The notes below the pieces were generated by a model that did not search any database, was not told where the DNA came from, and worked only from the letters and a program-made list of their open reading frames with translations. From Gemmatimonadota bacterium (GTDB lineage Bacteria; Gemmatimonadota; Gemmatimonadetes; Longimicrobiales; Gaopeijiaceae), in assembly GCA_030428885.1 (NCBI GenBank), contig JAUIEJ010000008.1, forward strand, positions 248,001 to 312,000: a stretch of 64,000 nucleotides of DNA, given 5' to 3'. Numbering within the stretch: position 1 is the stretch's first letter; each line of letters opens with the position of its first letter. This document shows, piece by piece, positions 1 to 9,322 of the stretch. The position numbers were made by a program, and so were the translations under genes.

Positions 1-260
1 GCCACCACCAGGGGGATCGCGATGACGTTGGCGGCGAGGGCCGCGCCGAGTCCGATGTCGCCCACACCCCGGATCGCGCTGGCGGTGTTGATCCCCACCT
101 CCGGAGCCGAGGCGGCGAGCCCCACCAGCGCGCCCCCGGCCGCGGCCGAGATCCCCTGGCGACGGCGGAGCAGTTCGAGCGGCCGCGCGAGTCGCTCGGC
201 GCCCCAGTGGGCGACAAAGACCGCCCCCACGAGAACCCCTCCCCACAGCAGCGGGCTCAC
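1..260 (-). CDS. Sodium/calcium exchanger family membrane protein, C-terminus beyond the window
   Basis: Only the first 86 codons are inside the window; the gene continues past position 1. The start is a GTG at 260-258 that overlaps the stop of the upstream STAS-like gene as GTGA. The translation opens with a membrane segment (about residues 4-17), then a short basic loop, then the stretch ALVGLAASAPEVGINTASA, which resembles the alpha-repeat of the CaCA (Na+/Ca2+ exchanger) superfamily, where a small-residue helix ends in a conserved acidic residue after S-P or A-P. A second segment with IGLGAALAANVIAIPL matches the typical following helix. It would move cations against Na+ or H+ across the inner membrane. 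The substrate cannot be told from this fragment. The tight overlap suggests co-expression with the metal ATPase locus upstream. Confidence 0.6.
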   Translation of the reverse strand, partial: MSPLLWGGVLVGAVFVAHWGAERLARPLELLRRRQGISAAAGGALVGLAASAPEVGINTASAIRGVGDIGLGAALAANVIAIPLVV

Positions 261-616
261 CCCACCAGCCACTCCCACGCCTCGTCCAGCTCACCGGACG
301 GGAACCACCGGACGGTCGCATGCGCGAACGGCTTCATCGCCTCGGTCGTGAGCCGATCGACGGTGCCGCTGCCGACCATCGCGAGTCGCTCCACCTCCTC
401 GTTGAGCCGCAGGTCCGCCTTCACGTCCTCCCACAGCGCTCGCCATCCCTCCCACCCGGTCCACTCCTCCGTCACGAAGAGGATGCGGAGTGAGAAACGA
501 TACTCGAGCAGTGCGGTCAGGTGGGACCGCAGGTCGAGTACATCCTCCTCCGACAGACTCCCGACCAGGCGAATTGCCACGCGGCCTCCATCGGTTCTGG
601 GCATGATCTCGAACAT
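257..616 (-). CDS. STAS/SpoIIAA-like protein
   Basis: A 119-residue soluble protein with the layout of the SpoIIAA-like (STAS-fold) family: an N-terminal beta strand pair (MFEIMPR, VAIRLVGSLS), a helix with conserved EED, then a central strand and the acidic W-x-G-W segment TEEWTGWEGWRALWEDVK, ending in the WFPSGELDEAWEWL helix seen in many family members. Members of this family bind membrane or lipid partners or act as anti-anti-sigma-like modules, but no role is established for this branch. A GAGGAG ribosome-binding site lies 9 bases before the ATG. It follows the metal ATPase gene by 28 bases and overlaps the next exchanger gene, so it probably belongs to that transcript. Confidence 0.7.
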   Translation of the reverse strand: MFEIMPRTDGGRVAIRLVGSLSEEDVLDLRSHLTALLEYRFSLRILFVTEEWTGWEGWRALWEDVKADLRLNEEVERLAMVGSGTVDRLTTEAMKPFAHATVRWFPSGELDEAWEWLVG

Positions 617-644
617 GATTCGGGTCTCCTCGAGAATAGAGGGA

Positions 645-3071
645 TCAGGCGGATGAATCGGGGAAGGCTTCCTCGGCCCGGGGCCGGTACCGGAGCAGTC
701 GAAGCGCGTTGCCGACCACGACGAGCGTGCTGCCCTCGTGCACGACGACCGCGGGGCCGATGCCGAAGATTCCGGTGGTCGTGGCGACGATGAGGAGCGC
801 GATCACGGAGAGGGAGACGGCCAGGTTCTGACGAATGACCGCTCGCGTGCGGCGGGAGAGGCCCACCGTGAAGGGAATGCCGGCGAGGTCGTCGCCCATG
901 AGCGCCACATCCGCCGTCTCGAGCGCCGCGGCGGTCCCGGCGCCGCCCATCGCGATGCCCACATCGGCTGTCGCCAGCGCCGGGGCGTCGTTGACGCCGT
1001 CGCCGACCATGGCCACGCCGTCGTGTCGGGCCAGCAGCGCCTTCACCGCCGCCACCTTGTCCTCCGGCAGCAGCTCGGCCATCACCTCGTCGATGCCGAC
1101 CTCCCGGGCGACGGCCTCGGCGACGCCGCGGTTGTCGCCGGTCATCATGACGAGCGTGCCGACGCCCTGCTCACGGATCCGGTCGAGGGTCTCTCTCACC
1201 CCGGGGCGAGGCCGGTCCGCCACCCCGAGGGTGCCGAGCCAGCGCTCGCCGTGCCGGACGGCCATGACGCTCTTCCCGCTCTCCGACAGGCGCTCCACGG
1301 CCGCGCGCACCTCCTCCGGCACCGGCACGCCCGTCTCCTCCCAGAGTCGCAGGTTTCCGATCTCGACCACCCGGCCGTCCAGCGACGACCGCACCCCGCG
1401 CCCGGTCAGGCTCTCCAGATCTCCCGCCTCCGGCAGCGCGACCCCCTCCGCCTCCGCCCTGCGCACCACGGCCTCGCCGAGGGGGTGCTGCGAGGTCTTC
1501 TCGACCGCGCCCGCCACGCGGAGCAGCTCGTCGGGCGAGACCGCGCCGGCCGGCACCACGTCGGTCACATCGGGCCGCCCGACGGTGAGCGTTCCCGTCT
1601 TGTCCATGGCCAGGGCGGCCACGGCCCCGAGCTTCTCGAGATGCACGCCGCCCTTGATGAGCACGCCGTTGCGCGCCGCCTGAGCGATTCCAGCCAGGAC
1701 GGCGGACGGGGTTCCGATTGCGAGTGCGCACGGTGATGCGGCGACCAGGAGTGCCATCGACCGGTAGAAGGAGGTGCTCCAAGTCCACCACCCCATCACC
1801 GCCGGGAGTATCGCCAACGCGAAGGCCGAGAGAAGCACCAGCGGCACGAAGATCCGCTCGAAGCGGTCGGTGAGCCGCTCAGTCGGCGCCTTTCGAGTCT
1901 GGGCCTCTTCGACCAGTTGGATCACCCGGTCCAAAGTGCGGTCGCCCGCCGCTCGGGTCGTCTCGACGTGAAGCGCCCCCTCTCCATTCACGGTTCCAGC
2001 GAAGACCTCGTCACCGTCGCCCTTCTCGACCGGCACCGACTCGCCGGTGATGGGCGCCTGATTGACGACCGAGCGGCCCCTGCGCACCTCCCCGTCGACG
2101 GGGATCCGTTCGCCCGGGCGGACGATCACCCACTCCCCGGCCCGCACGTCTTCGACCGGCACGTCGACGAGCGCGTCGTCCCGGAGCACCCGGGCGGTCG
2201 CTGGCGCGAGGTCGGCCAACGCGCGGATCGCCCCTCGAGCCCGATCGAGTGCCCGATGCTCCAGGGCGTGGGCCAGGGAGAAGAGGAAGAGGAGGAAGGC
2301 GCCTTCGGCCCACTCCCCCAGAGCCGCCGCTCCGAGGGCGGCCACGAGCATGAGGAGGTCGATGTCGAAGGTGAGATTCCCCTTCCGCAGCGCTCGTGAC
2401 CAGTGGCCCGCGAGGTCCCAGGCACCGAGCACGTAGGCGGCCAGATAGAGGGGCAGCGCCGCCATAGCGGGCAGACTCAGCCAGCGTTGACCACTCCAGG
2501 CTGCGGCGAGGAGAAGGCCTGCCCCGAGGCTGAGGACCAGCTCCTTGTTTGCGACCATCCGAGCCAGCAGGCCGGTAGGTTCGTCGCCATTCTCCCTCTC
2601 TTCGCCCCCCTTGCGGGGTCGCGTCGGAGGGCCGTAGCCCATGGCCTCGAGTTCCGTGCGGATCGTCGTCTCATCGAGGATCTCCCGATCGAACTCCAAC
2701 CGGGCTCGTTGGGCGGGAAGGCTCACCGAGGCGTGGAGCACTCCCTCGACCCGGCGGAGGCCCGCCTCGATTCGGCGTGCCGCGTCTTCGCCGTCGATCG
2801 CCCGAATCGGGAGAACGGCGTGCCCGTAGCGGGCTGTAACCGCCGCCCCCGCCTGAACGGCGGCCCGCTCCACGTCGCCGAGCCCCACCCCGTCGCTGTC
2901 GTAGTGAACGCACAGGAGCGACGCCTCCTTCCCGGGCGCATCGACCACGTGGACATCGAGGACGGCCCGGAGGGCCCGGAGATCTCGAACGAGTCGCAGG
3001 ACACACGCATCCCGGTCGTCCGGGATGTCGGGCAGCAGGACGGGAAGCTCGATTTTCGTCGTGGATTCCAT
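645..3071 (-). CDS. P1B-4 type heavy-metal translocating ATPase (Co/Fe/Ni/Zn class)
   Basis: An inner-membrane metal-exporting P-type ATPase of 808 residues. Visible motifs (numbered from ATG 3071): TGES near 342-345 (actuator domain), DKTGTLT near 490 (phosphorylated Asp), GDGVNDAP near 690, and HEGST near the C-terminus. The membrane metal site is SPC (about 446-448) rather than CPC. SPC together with HEG[GS][ST] defines the P1B-4 group, which exports Co2+, Fe2+, Ni2+ or Zn2+ rather than Cu+. The N-terminal 150 residues look like two degenerate HMA folds without any CxxC, so they are unlikely to bind soft metals in the usual way. GTG codons at 3080 and 3077 are alternative starts; ATG 3071 has GGAAGG 8 bases upstream. 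It lies 42 bases downstream of the PII-like gene of the Czc pump and is probably co-regulated with it. Confidence 0.9.
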   Translation of the reverse strand: MESTTKIELPVLLPDIPDDRDACVLRLVRDLRALRAVLDVHVVDAPGKEASLLCVHYDSDGVGLGDVERAAVQAGAAVTARYGHAVLPIRAIDGEDAARRIEAGLRRVEGVLHASVSLPAQRARLEFDREILDETTIRTELEAMGYGPPTRPRKGGEERENGDEPTGLLARMVANKELVLSLGAGLLLAAAWSGQRWLSLPAMAALPLYLAAYVLGAWDLAGHWSRALRKGNLTFDIDLLMLVAALGAAALGEWAEGAFLLFLFSLAHALEHRALDRARGAIRALADLAPATARVLRDDALVDVPVEDVRAGEWVIVRPGERIPVDGEVRRGRSVVNQAPITGESVPVEKGDGDEVFAGTVNGEGALHVETTRAAGDRTLDRVIQLVEEAQTRKAPTERLTDRFERIFVPLVLLSAFALAILPAVMGWWTWSTSFYRSMALLVAASPCALAIGTPSAVLAGIAQAARNGVLIKGGVHLEKLGAVAALAMDKTGTLTVGRPDVTDVVPAGAVSPDELLRVAGAVEKTSQHPLGEAVVRRAEAEGVALPEAGDLESLTGRGVRSSLDGRVVEIGNLRLWEETGVPVPEEVRAAVERLSESGKSVMAVRHGERWLGTLGVADRPRPGVRETLDRIREQGVGTLVMMTGDNRGVAEAVAREVGIDEVMAELLPEDKVAAVKALLARHDGVAMVGDGVNDAPALATADVGIAMGGAGTAAALETADVALMGDDLAGIPFTVGLSRRTRAVIRQNLAVSLSVIALLIVATTTGIFGIGPAVVVHEGSTLVVVGNALRLLRYRPRAEEAFPDSSA

Positions 3072-3113
3072 GATCACCACCTTCCCGATGCAGAGCCCGT
3101 ACCACCTCGCGGT

Positions 3114-3455
3114 TCACACCGCACGGGGCCCCCTCGCTTTCGTCTTGATACGCACGCCGTCCTCCACGGGAAGGACGAAGATCTTCCCGTCGCCTCGAGC
3201 TCCGGTGTGTGCGGCGGCGAGGACCGCCTGGACGACGGCCTCGGCCCGGTCGTCGGAAACCACCGCCTCCACCCGAACCGTCGGGGTGAAGTCGTCCAGC
3301 TGATCGCGGACGTCCCGAGCGTCGTCCTCGAGCTTTTCCCGCCCGAACCCTCGGGCGGGGGTGACGGTCATGCCCGTGAAACCCTCCACATGCTCGAGGG
3401 CCCGGGTCACCCGGTCGAGACGGTACGGGGGCAGGTACGTGAGGATCATCTTCAT
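3114..3455 (-). CDS. PII-like (GlnB-family) protein of a metal-efflux operon
   Basis: A 113-residue protein with the alpha/beta GlnB-like fold: it opens with the K-M-I-L-T-Y-L strand, has a first helix VTRALEHVEGFTGMTV, a flexible T-loop region and ends with the typical strand GDGKIFVLPVEDGVRIKT. The tyrosine-bearing T-loop motif of true nitrogen PII proteins is not present, so a role in nitrogen control is unlikely. PII-like proteins encoded beside RND metal pumps are a known genomic association and are thought to sense metals or nucleotides, but their exact role is unproven. A GAGGAGG ribosome-binding site precedes the ATG. The gene sits 10 bases downstream of the czcA-like gene and 42 bases upstream of the metal ATPase. 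A second PII-like gene sits beside the Cus-type pump at 15,196-15,540. Confidence 0.85.
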   Translation of the reverse strand: MKMILTYLPPYRLDRVTRALEHVEGFTGMTVTPARGFGREKLEDDARDVRDQLDDFTPTVRVEAVVSDDRAEAVVQAVLAAAHTGARGDGKIFVLPVEDGVRIKTKARGPRAV

Positions 3456-3465
3456 CGTGGCCTCC

Positions 3466-6400
3466 TCAGAAGCGGGTGGGCTCGCGGTGCAACCATCCGT
3501 AGAGGACGGGGAGCACCAGCAGCGTGAGCGCAGTGGATGTCACCAGCCCGCCGACGACCGCGACGGCCAGCGGCCGCTGGACCTCGGATCCGGGGCCGGT
3601 GGCGAGAAGCAGTGGGATCAGGCCCAGGGTCGTGGTGACGGCCGTCATCAGGACGGGTCGGAGCCGAAGCATCGAGCCTCGCTCCACCGCCTCCCGGATG
3701 GACAGCCCCTCCTGGGCGTGGAGCTGGTTGAAGTAGGTGATGAGCACGAGACCGTTTTCGACGGCGATCCCGAACAGCGCGATGAAGCCGACGCTGGCCG
3801 GGACGGAGAGCGCCTGCCCCGTGATCAACAACGCGACGAGCCCGCCCACGAGGGCCAACGGGATGTTGAGGATGATGAGGAGCGCTTCTTTTATGCTGTT
3901 GAACGAAGCGAAGAGCATCCCGAAGATCAGTAGGATGGTGATCGGGATCACGACGGCGAGGCGCCGATTCGCCGCCTGGGCGAGTTCGAACTGGCCGCCG
4001 AACGTAGTGAGATACCCCGGGGGTAGGTCGACCTGCGCAGAGATGGCTGCGCTGGCCTCCTCCACGAACGAGCCGATGTCCCGACCGCGCACGTTGAGCT
4101 GGATCGTGATGTAGCGCTGATTATCCTCTCGCGAGATCTGCCGCGGTCCGATGATGGACTCGATCGTGGCGACCTGATCGAGGGGGACCAGGGTGCCGTC
4201 GGGGGCGTCGATGAGGAGCGCCCGCACGTCGGAGACGCGAGCGCGCTCCTCTTCGGTGTAGCGCACGTAGATCGTCCAGCGGCGCTCCCCCTCGAAGAGC
4301 TGCCCGGCCGGCGCGCCGCCGACGGCGGCCCGGACCAACTCCTGCACGTTCGCCACGGGAATCCCGTAGCGCGACAACTCGCCCCGATCGAGGTCGATGC
4401 GGAGCTGCGGCTGCCCGCTCACCTGGTCCACCTGGATTTCAGAGGCCCCTTCCACGTCGCCCAGGACGCCGGCGATCTCATTCGCCTTCTCCAGGAGCAC
4501 GTCCAGATCGTCCCCGAAGAGCTTGACCGCGATCTGGGCCTTGATCCCGGTGAGGAGTTCGTCCACGGCGGCCGCTATGGGCTGGGTGAAGTTGAGCTGG
4601 ACCCCCGGGACGTCGTCCAGTCGCTCCTGCATGGCCGCCACCAGGGCGTCCCGATCGTCGGCGGTCTCCCATTGGTCGTCCGGCTTCAGGTCGACGAAGA
4701 TCTCGGCGTTGTTGACCGGATCGGCGTGGGCCCCGACTTCGCCTCGCCCGATCCGGCTCACCACCTGAGTGACCTCGGGAAAGGTGAGGAACTGCTCTTC
4801 GAGACGCCCGACCGTCGCCGTGGACTCCGTCAGCGCAATGGAGGGTGCCATGGTCGCGCGCACCAGGAGGGTGCCCTCGTTGAGGGTCGGAATGAACTCG
4901 GTCCCCAGAAACGGAAACACGCCGGCCCCGACGGCGATCAGCGCGACCGTGCCGAGAATCACCGGGCTCCGGTGATCGAGTGCCCACGTGAGGAGTGGCC
5001 GGTAGCGTGCCTGGGCCCACCGGACGATGCGGACCTCGTCGTGCCCCTCGTGGCCGTCGGGTTGCCGGCCCGCGCCCTCTCCCACCGCCCGTCGCTTCAG
5101 CAACTGTTGGGCAAGCACCGGCGCGAGGGTGAGCGAGAACAGGAGCGAGCCCAGCATGGCCAGGGCGATCGTGTAGGCCAGCGGGCGGAACATGGTGCCT
5201 TCCACACCCTGCAGGGTGAAGAGGGGGAGGAAGACCACGATCACGATCGAGATGGCGAAGAAGACGGGCCGGCCCACCTCCTTCGCGGCCCGGGAGACGA
5301 GGTGCACTTTGGGTTCGTCCGCGTCGGGATCTTCTTTCAGCCAGCGGAAGACGTTCTCCACGACCACGATGGCCGCATCGACCATCATGCCGATTCCCAC
5401 TGCCAACCCTCCCAGCGACATCAGGTTCGCGCTGATGCCGAACTGGAGCATGAGCAGAAAGGTGAGCAAGATGGAAAACGGCAACGACAGCGCCACGATG
5501 AGCGACGATCGCAGGTTTCCGAGGAAGACCGCGAGCACCACCACGACCAGGATGAGGCCCTGCCACAATGCCGTGGTCACCGTCCGGGTGGCCCGGTCGA
5601 CCAGGCCGGACTGCTCGTAGTAGGGCACGAGCCTCACCCCTTCCGGCAGGGCGGTACGGATCTGGTCGAGTCGGTCCTCGACGCGATCGATCACCGTGGA
5701 CGTGTTCGTGCCCAGGAGCTTGAGGACGAACCCGACGACGACCTCGCCCTCGCCGTTGCGGGTCACCAGACCCCGTCGGATCTCGGGCCCGATATCGACC
5801 CGGGCCACGTCGGTCACCCGCACCGGCGTGCCGTCCCGGGTTACGATCGTGATGTCGCGGAGGTCGTCGAGGGTTTCCGCCAGGCCCACCGACCGGACGA
5901 TGTACTCCTCACGAGCCACCTCGAGGAAGCTGGCGCCCACGTTGAGGTTGTTGGCCTCCACGGCCTCGAGGACGTCGTGAAGGGAGAGGTCGTACTGGCG
6001 GAGGCTCGCCGGGTCCACCACGACGTGGTACTGCCTCACGTGCCCGCCGATGGAGAGCACCTCCGTCACACCCCGCACGGTCTGCAGGTTGCGCTTGACG
6101 ATCCAATCCTGGATCGTGCGGAGTTCTTCCAGAGTGTAGGAGCCGCTCTCGTCGTCGAGGTAGTAGAAGAGGATCTGCCCGAGGCCGCTCGAGATCGGCC
6201 CCATCTGTGGGTCTCCGAGGCCTTCCGGGATCTGCTCCCGGGCCTCCTGCAGCCGCTCGTTCACGAGCTGCCGCGCGAAGTAGATGTCGGTTCCCTCCTC
6301 GAAGTAGACGTTCACGACGGAGAGGCCGAAGTTGGAGACCGACCGGATGCGGTCGAGCCCGGGCAGCCCGTTCATCGCCACCTCGACCGGATAGGTCACG

Positions 6401-6591
6401 AGTTGCTCCACCTCTTCCGGCGCGAGCCCCTCGGTCTCGGTGAAGACCTGCACGAGGGCCGGTGAGATGTCCGGGTAGGCGTCGACGGGCAGACGCGTGT
6501 ACGCCCAGGCCCCTGCGCCGAAGATGACGGCGGCCGCGACCACGACCAGCAGACGTTGCCGGAGCGCGAAGTCGATGAGTCTGTCGATCAT
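3466..6591 (-). CDS. czcA: Czc-type heavy-metal RND efflux permease
   Basis: A 1041-residue inner-membrane proton-driven pump subunit, the usual length for CzcA/CusA proteins. It shows the first membrane helix at residues 10-30, the porter-domain strings VYFEEGTDIYFARQLVNERL and GTEFIPTLNEGTLLVRATM, and the helix-4 proton-relay motif GIGMMVDAAIVVVEN. The segment FTQPIAAAVDELLTGIKA with an alanine-rich stretch instead of the methionine-rich CusA site points to divalent cations (Zn, Co, Ni or Cd) rather than Cu/Ag; that substrate call is an inference. It lies between the adaptor gene (10 bases upstream) and the PII-like gene (10 bases downstream) in one minus-strand operon with the outer-membrane factor. 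Confidence 0.93.
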   Translation of the reverse strand: MIDRLIDFALRQRLLVVVAAAVIFGAGAWAYTRLPVDAYPDISPALVQVFTETEGLAPEEVEQLVTYPVEVAMNGLPGLDRIRSVSNFGLSVVNVYFEEGTDIYFARQLVNERLQEAREQIPEGLGDPQMGPISSGLGQILFYYLDDESGSYTLEELRTIQDWIVKRNLQTVRGVTEVLSIGGHVRQYHVVVDPASLRQYDLSLHDVLEAVEANNLNVGASFLEVAREEYIVRSVGLAETLDDLRDITIVTRDGTPVRVTDVARVDIGPEIRRGLVTRNGEGEVVVGFVLKLLGTNTSTVIDRVEDRLDQIRTALPEGVRLVPYYEQSGLVDRATRTVTTALWQGLILVVVVLAVFLGNLRSSLIVALSLPFSILLTFLLMLQFGISANLMSLGGLAVGIGMMVDAAIVVVENVFRWLKEDPDADEPKVHLVSRAAKEVGRPVFFAISIVIVVFLPLFTLQGVEGTMFRPLAYTIALAMLGSLLFSLTLAPVLAQQLLKRRAVGEGAGRQPDGHEGHDEVRIVRWAQARYRPLLTWALDHRSPVILGTVALIAVGAGVFPFLGTEFIPTLNEGTLLVRATMAPSIALTESTATVGRLEEQFLTFPEVTQVVSRIGRGEVGAHADPVNNAEIFVDLKPDDQWETADDRDALVAAMQERLDDVPGVQLNFTQPIAAAVDELLTGIKAQIAVKLFGDDLDVLLEKANEIAGVLGDVEGASEIQVDQVSGQPQLRIDLDRGELSRYGIPVANVQELVRAAVGGAPAGQLFEGERRWTIYVRYTEEERARVSDVRALLIDAPDGTLVPLDQVATIESIIGPRQISREDNQRYITIQLNVRGRDIGSFVEEASAAISAQVDLPPGYLTTFGGQFELAQAANRRLAVVIPITILLIFGMLFASFNSIKEALLIILNIPLALVGGLVALLITGQALSVPASVGFIALFGIAVENGLVLITYFNQLHAQEGLSIREAVERGSMLRLRPVLMTAVTTTLGLIPLLLATGPGSEVQRPLAVAVVGGLVTSTALTLLVLPVLYGWLHREPTRF

Positions 6592-6601
6592 CGCCGCCCC
6601 C

Positions 6602-7840
6602 TCAGTGTCCGTGCCCGCCGAACTCGCCCTCGGCGAGTTCCGACTTGAGCGTGAACGCGCCGTGTACCACCAACGGTTGGTCTGCGGTGAGTCCGGAGAC
6701 GATCTCGACGAGGCCGCCCGGAAGCTCCGCGCCCATCGTCACCGCACGGGCGACGAACTCGTCTGCGTCGGCTCCGGGCACCCACACCACCGTCGCGCCC
6801 TCGACCGTCTGCACCGCGTCGCGGGGGACGGCGATGACGGGCGCACCGTCGGCCACGTCGATCCGTGCGGTCGCGAACATCCCGGGCTTCAACGCACCGT
6901 CCGTGTTTTCCACCTCGACCCTGGCGCGAACCGTCCGGCGGTCGGGGTCGACGATGTCGGCCACGTAGACGATCCGGCCGGGAAAGACCCGACCGGGCCA
7001 CGCCACCGTGGTGACCCCCACCGGCTGATCCCGCCGGACCCGACTCAGATTGCGCTCGTAGATGTCCAGCTCGATCCACAGGCGGCTCAGGTCGGCGACC
7101 GTGAAGAGCTGGTCGGCCGGATCGACCACCTCGCCGCGGCCGGCGTGACGCTCGACCACGACGCCATCGTAGGGAGCGGACACGTCGAAGTGGCCGCCCT
7201 CGTCGTGCAGGTCCGCGCCCAGCACCCGAAGGCGCTCCTGAGCGCTCGCCAACCGTGCCTGCACCCGGCGAAGTTCCGCTTCGGCGTCGAGCAGCTCCCG
7301 GCGACTCGAGATGCCCTGGGCTTCCAGCCGCTCTTCACGATCGTAGTTCTCCTGCGCGATCTCGAGCAGCGCCTCGGCCTCGTGGAGGTCGGCCCGGGTC
7401 GCACCCACCTCGGGGCTCTCGAGGTGCGCGAGCACCTGCCCCCTCCGAACCCTCGATCCCACCTCGGCGGTGAGTTCGACGACGCGACCCTGGGTCTTCG
7501 GCCCGATGTGGCTGACCCGGTTCTGGTCGTAGGTGATGCTGCCCGTCACGGGCAGGAATCCGGCGCTCACCAACTCCGGGGTGCCCACGACCACACCGCT
7601 CACCGCGAGGGCTGCCGAGTCGAGGTGCACGACTGGATCGCCGCCCTCCTCGGATGCAGCCACCTGAGGGCTGTTGTCCATGTGGTCGTCATCATCGCTC
7701 CCACCCGCTTCTCCGCACGCCGTCAGGAGCAGGACCAGGGGCGGGAGGGCCACGAGAAGGAGAAACCGGAGCAGCCGCGCACGGGTCCACTCGGTCTGCG
7801 TCGAACGGTCGATGGGAGGTGCCAAGGTGTGGGCGCTCAT
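6602..7840 (-). CDS. czcB: Czc-type membrane fusion protein (periplasmic adaptor)
   Basis: A 412-residue adaptor that links the RND permease to the outer-membrane channel. The start is ATG 7840, which overlaps the czcC-like stop as ATGA; this gives an N-terminal segment with a hydrophobic helix LLRFLLLVALPPLVLLLTAC, a plausible lipobox cysteine, followed by the metal-attracting string DDDDHMDN. Then come the barrel-sandwich (lipoyl-like) half QGRVVELTAEVGSRVRRGQVL, a long coiled-coil hairpin (about residues 150-220), the second lipoyl half with VSAPYDGVVVE, and the beta-barrel domain with VADLSRLWIELDIYE. The C-terminus ends in histidines (GHGH). Order in the operon is czcC-czcB-czcA. Confidence 0.9.
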   Translation of the reverse strand: MSAHTLAPPIDRSTQTEWTRARLLRFLLLVALPPLVLLLTACGEAGGSDDDDHMDNSPQVAASEEGGDPVVHLDSAALAVSGVVVGTPELVSAGFLPVTGSITYDQNRVSHIGPKTQGRVVELTAEVGSRVRRGQVLAHLESPEVGATRADLHEAEALLEIAQENYDREERLEAQGISSRRELLDAEAELRRVQARLASAQERLRVLGADLHDEGGHFDVSAPYDGVVVERHAGRGEVVDPADQLFTVADLSRLWIELDIYERNLSRVRRDQPVGVTTVAWPGRVFPGRIVYVADIVDPDRRTVRARVEVENTDGALKPGMFATARIDVADGAPVIAVPRDAVQTVEGATVVWVPGADADEFVARAVTMGAELPGGLVEIVSGLTADQPLVVHGAFTLKSELAEGEFGGHGH

Positions 7841-9144
7841 CGGGAGTCCTCCCGGAAGTCGAGGTTCAGATCGTCGAGGATGGTGGCCGTGGCGCTGCGG
7901 AGCGCCACTTCCGCCATGCGTTGCTGCTCCCACGCCTCCCAGTAGCCCAGCTCCGCGTCGAGGAGCTGATTACGCAGGAGAAGAAGGGTGGAGAGATCGA
8001 GCTTCCCTTCCTGGTAGGCGGTCTCCAGCAGTCGCTGGTTCTCTCGCGCCGGCGCGAGCACATCACTTTCGAAGAGCTGGACCTGCCGTGCCGCGGCCTG
8101 CCAGGCACGAAACGCATCGGCGACTTCGGTGCGTATCCGCAGTTCCACGGCCTGCACCGTCAGCCCCGCCTGCCTCACCTCGACGGCACGGCCCTCCCGC
8201 AGCCCCTGGTTGCGATCGAACAGGGGCACCGGCACGCTGAACGCCAGGCCGAAGCGAGGAGCGACGCCCGGCGCTTCGCGCTCGGCGATGCCGGCGATTC
8301 CCACGTTGGGTAGTGCTTCTCGCGTCGCCAGCGAACGCAGCGATTCGGCCCGGCCGACGTACGCTCTGGAGGCCGTCAGGTCAGGGCGATTGGACAGGGC
8401 GGTGGCGGAGAGTTCCGGCAGGGAGGTGTCCGGCAGCCGCACGGCGGCACCGACCTCGGCCGCCGCCGTCCGTACCGTTGCGGAGGCCGGGAGCCCGGTG
8501 AGTCGAATCAGGGCCAGTTCGGCTTCCGCGACGTCCTGCCCGACGGCGAGGACCCGGGCCCGGGCTCGTGCGGCCTCGATCTCGACGAGATTGGCCTGGA
8601 GGAGAGAGACCTCGCCCTCGGAAAGCTGGATGCGCACTGCGTCCAGCAGGCGATCGTTCAGCGTCCGGATCTCTCTCGCCACGTCGAGCCGCTGTACGGC
8701 CGCGGCGAGGGTAAACCAGGTGCGTTCCACGTCTGCCAGCACGACCCGGGCTTCGTTGGCCGCCTCGGCCCGTGCCGCAGACAGACCGGCTTCGGCCGCG
8801 GCCACCCTGCGCCCGCGCTGACCGGCCAACTCGACCTCCTGGCCGAACCGGATCTCGTAGCGATCGGGGCCGCGATCGCTGAGGGAACTCGGACCCTCGA
8901 CTTCAATCGCCGGGTTGTGCGGATAGGTGCGGGCGGTGCGGAGTTCGGCGCTCGCCGCGCCGATGCGCTCGAGATCGGCGAGGAGGGCCGGGTTCTGGCG
9001 AAGGGCGAGGGTGCGCGCCTCGGCTATGGTCAGTGCCGTCGTGTCGGACGGCGGGAGATCCTGCCTCGCAACCGTGGTCGTGGCCCCGAGGGGCGACGAC
9101 AACACCGCATGCAGGACGCTCCCGAGCATGATCGCTCGGTGCAT
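7837..9144 (-). CDS. czcC: Outer-membrane efflux factor (TolC/CzcC family)
   Basis: A 435-residue outer-membrane channel subunit. It has a likely Sec signal peptide (first 25 residues, MHRAIMLGSVLHAVLSS then alanine/threonine-rich), followed by two repeats of the OEP family: long helices rich in Ala, Arg and Glu (TIAEARTLALRQNPALLADL at the start of repeat one) and the strand pattern AIEVEGPSSLSDRGPDRYEI. Family proteins trimerise to form a periplasm-spanning tunnel. AGGAG precedes the ATG. It is the first pump gene, 178 bases downstream of the His-rich exported protein gene on the same strand, and translationally coupled to the adaptor gene by ATGA. Confidence 0.9.
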   Translation of the reverse strand: MHRAIMLGSVLHAVLSSPLGATTTVARQDLPPSDTTALTIAEARTLALRQNPALLADLERIGAASAELRTARTYPHNPAIEVEGPSSLSDRGPDRYEIRFGQEVELAGQRGRRVAAAEAGLSAARAEAANEARVVLADVERTWFTLAAAVQRLDVAREIRTLNDRLLDAVRIQLSEGEVSLLQANLVEIEAARARARVLAVGQDVAEAELALIRLTGLPASATVRTAAAEVGAAVRLPDTSLPELSATALSNRPDLTASRAYVGRAESLRSLATREALPNVGIAGIAEREAPGVAPRFGLAFSVPVPLFDRNQGLREGRAVEVRQAGLTVQAVELRIRTEVADAFRAWQAAARQVQLFESDVLAPARENQRLLETAYQEGKLDLSTLLLLRNQLLDAELGYWEAWEQQRMAEVALRSATATILDDLNLDFREDSR

Positions 9145-9322
9145 CTGGTACGCTCCTGTCCCCGAACGGCCCCCGCGGCCCGCGGATGCGGGAACCCGAG
9201 GTGGACCCCAGGCCTGAGCCCGGAGCCGCCGTTCGATTCGTGAGTGGAAATGGGGAACTACCGAGAGACCCGCAGGGCGCTTCGGTCGGGGACCGGCGCC
9301 GGTGTTGACCGCGGGCGGAGCG

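Noticed and set aside
2403..3527. Long antisense reading frames opposite the metal ATPase and many other genes
   Set aside because: They lie in the shadow of conserved genes, have low-complexity Arg/Pro/Gly/Ser composition and no motifs; expected in high-GC DNA.
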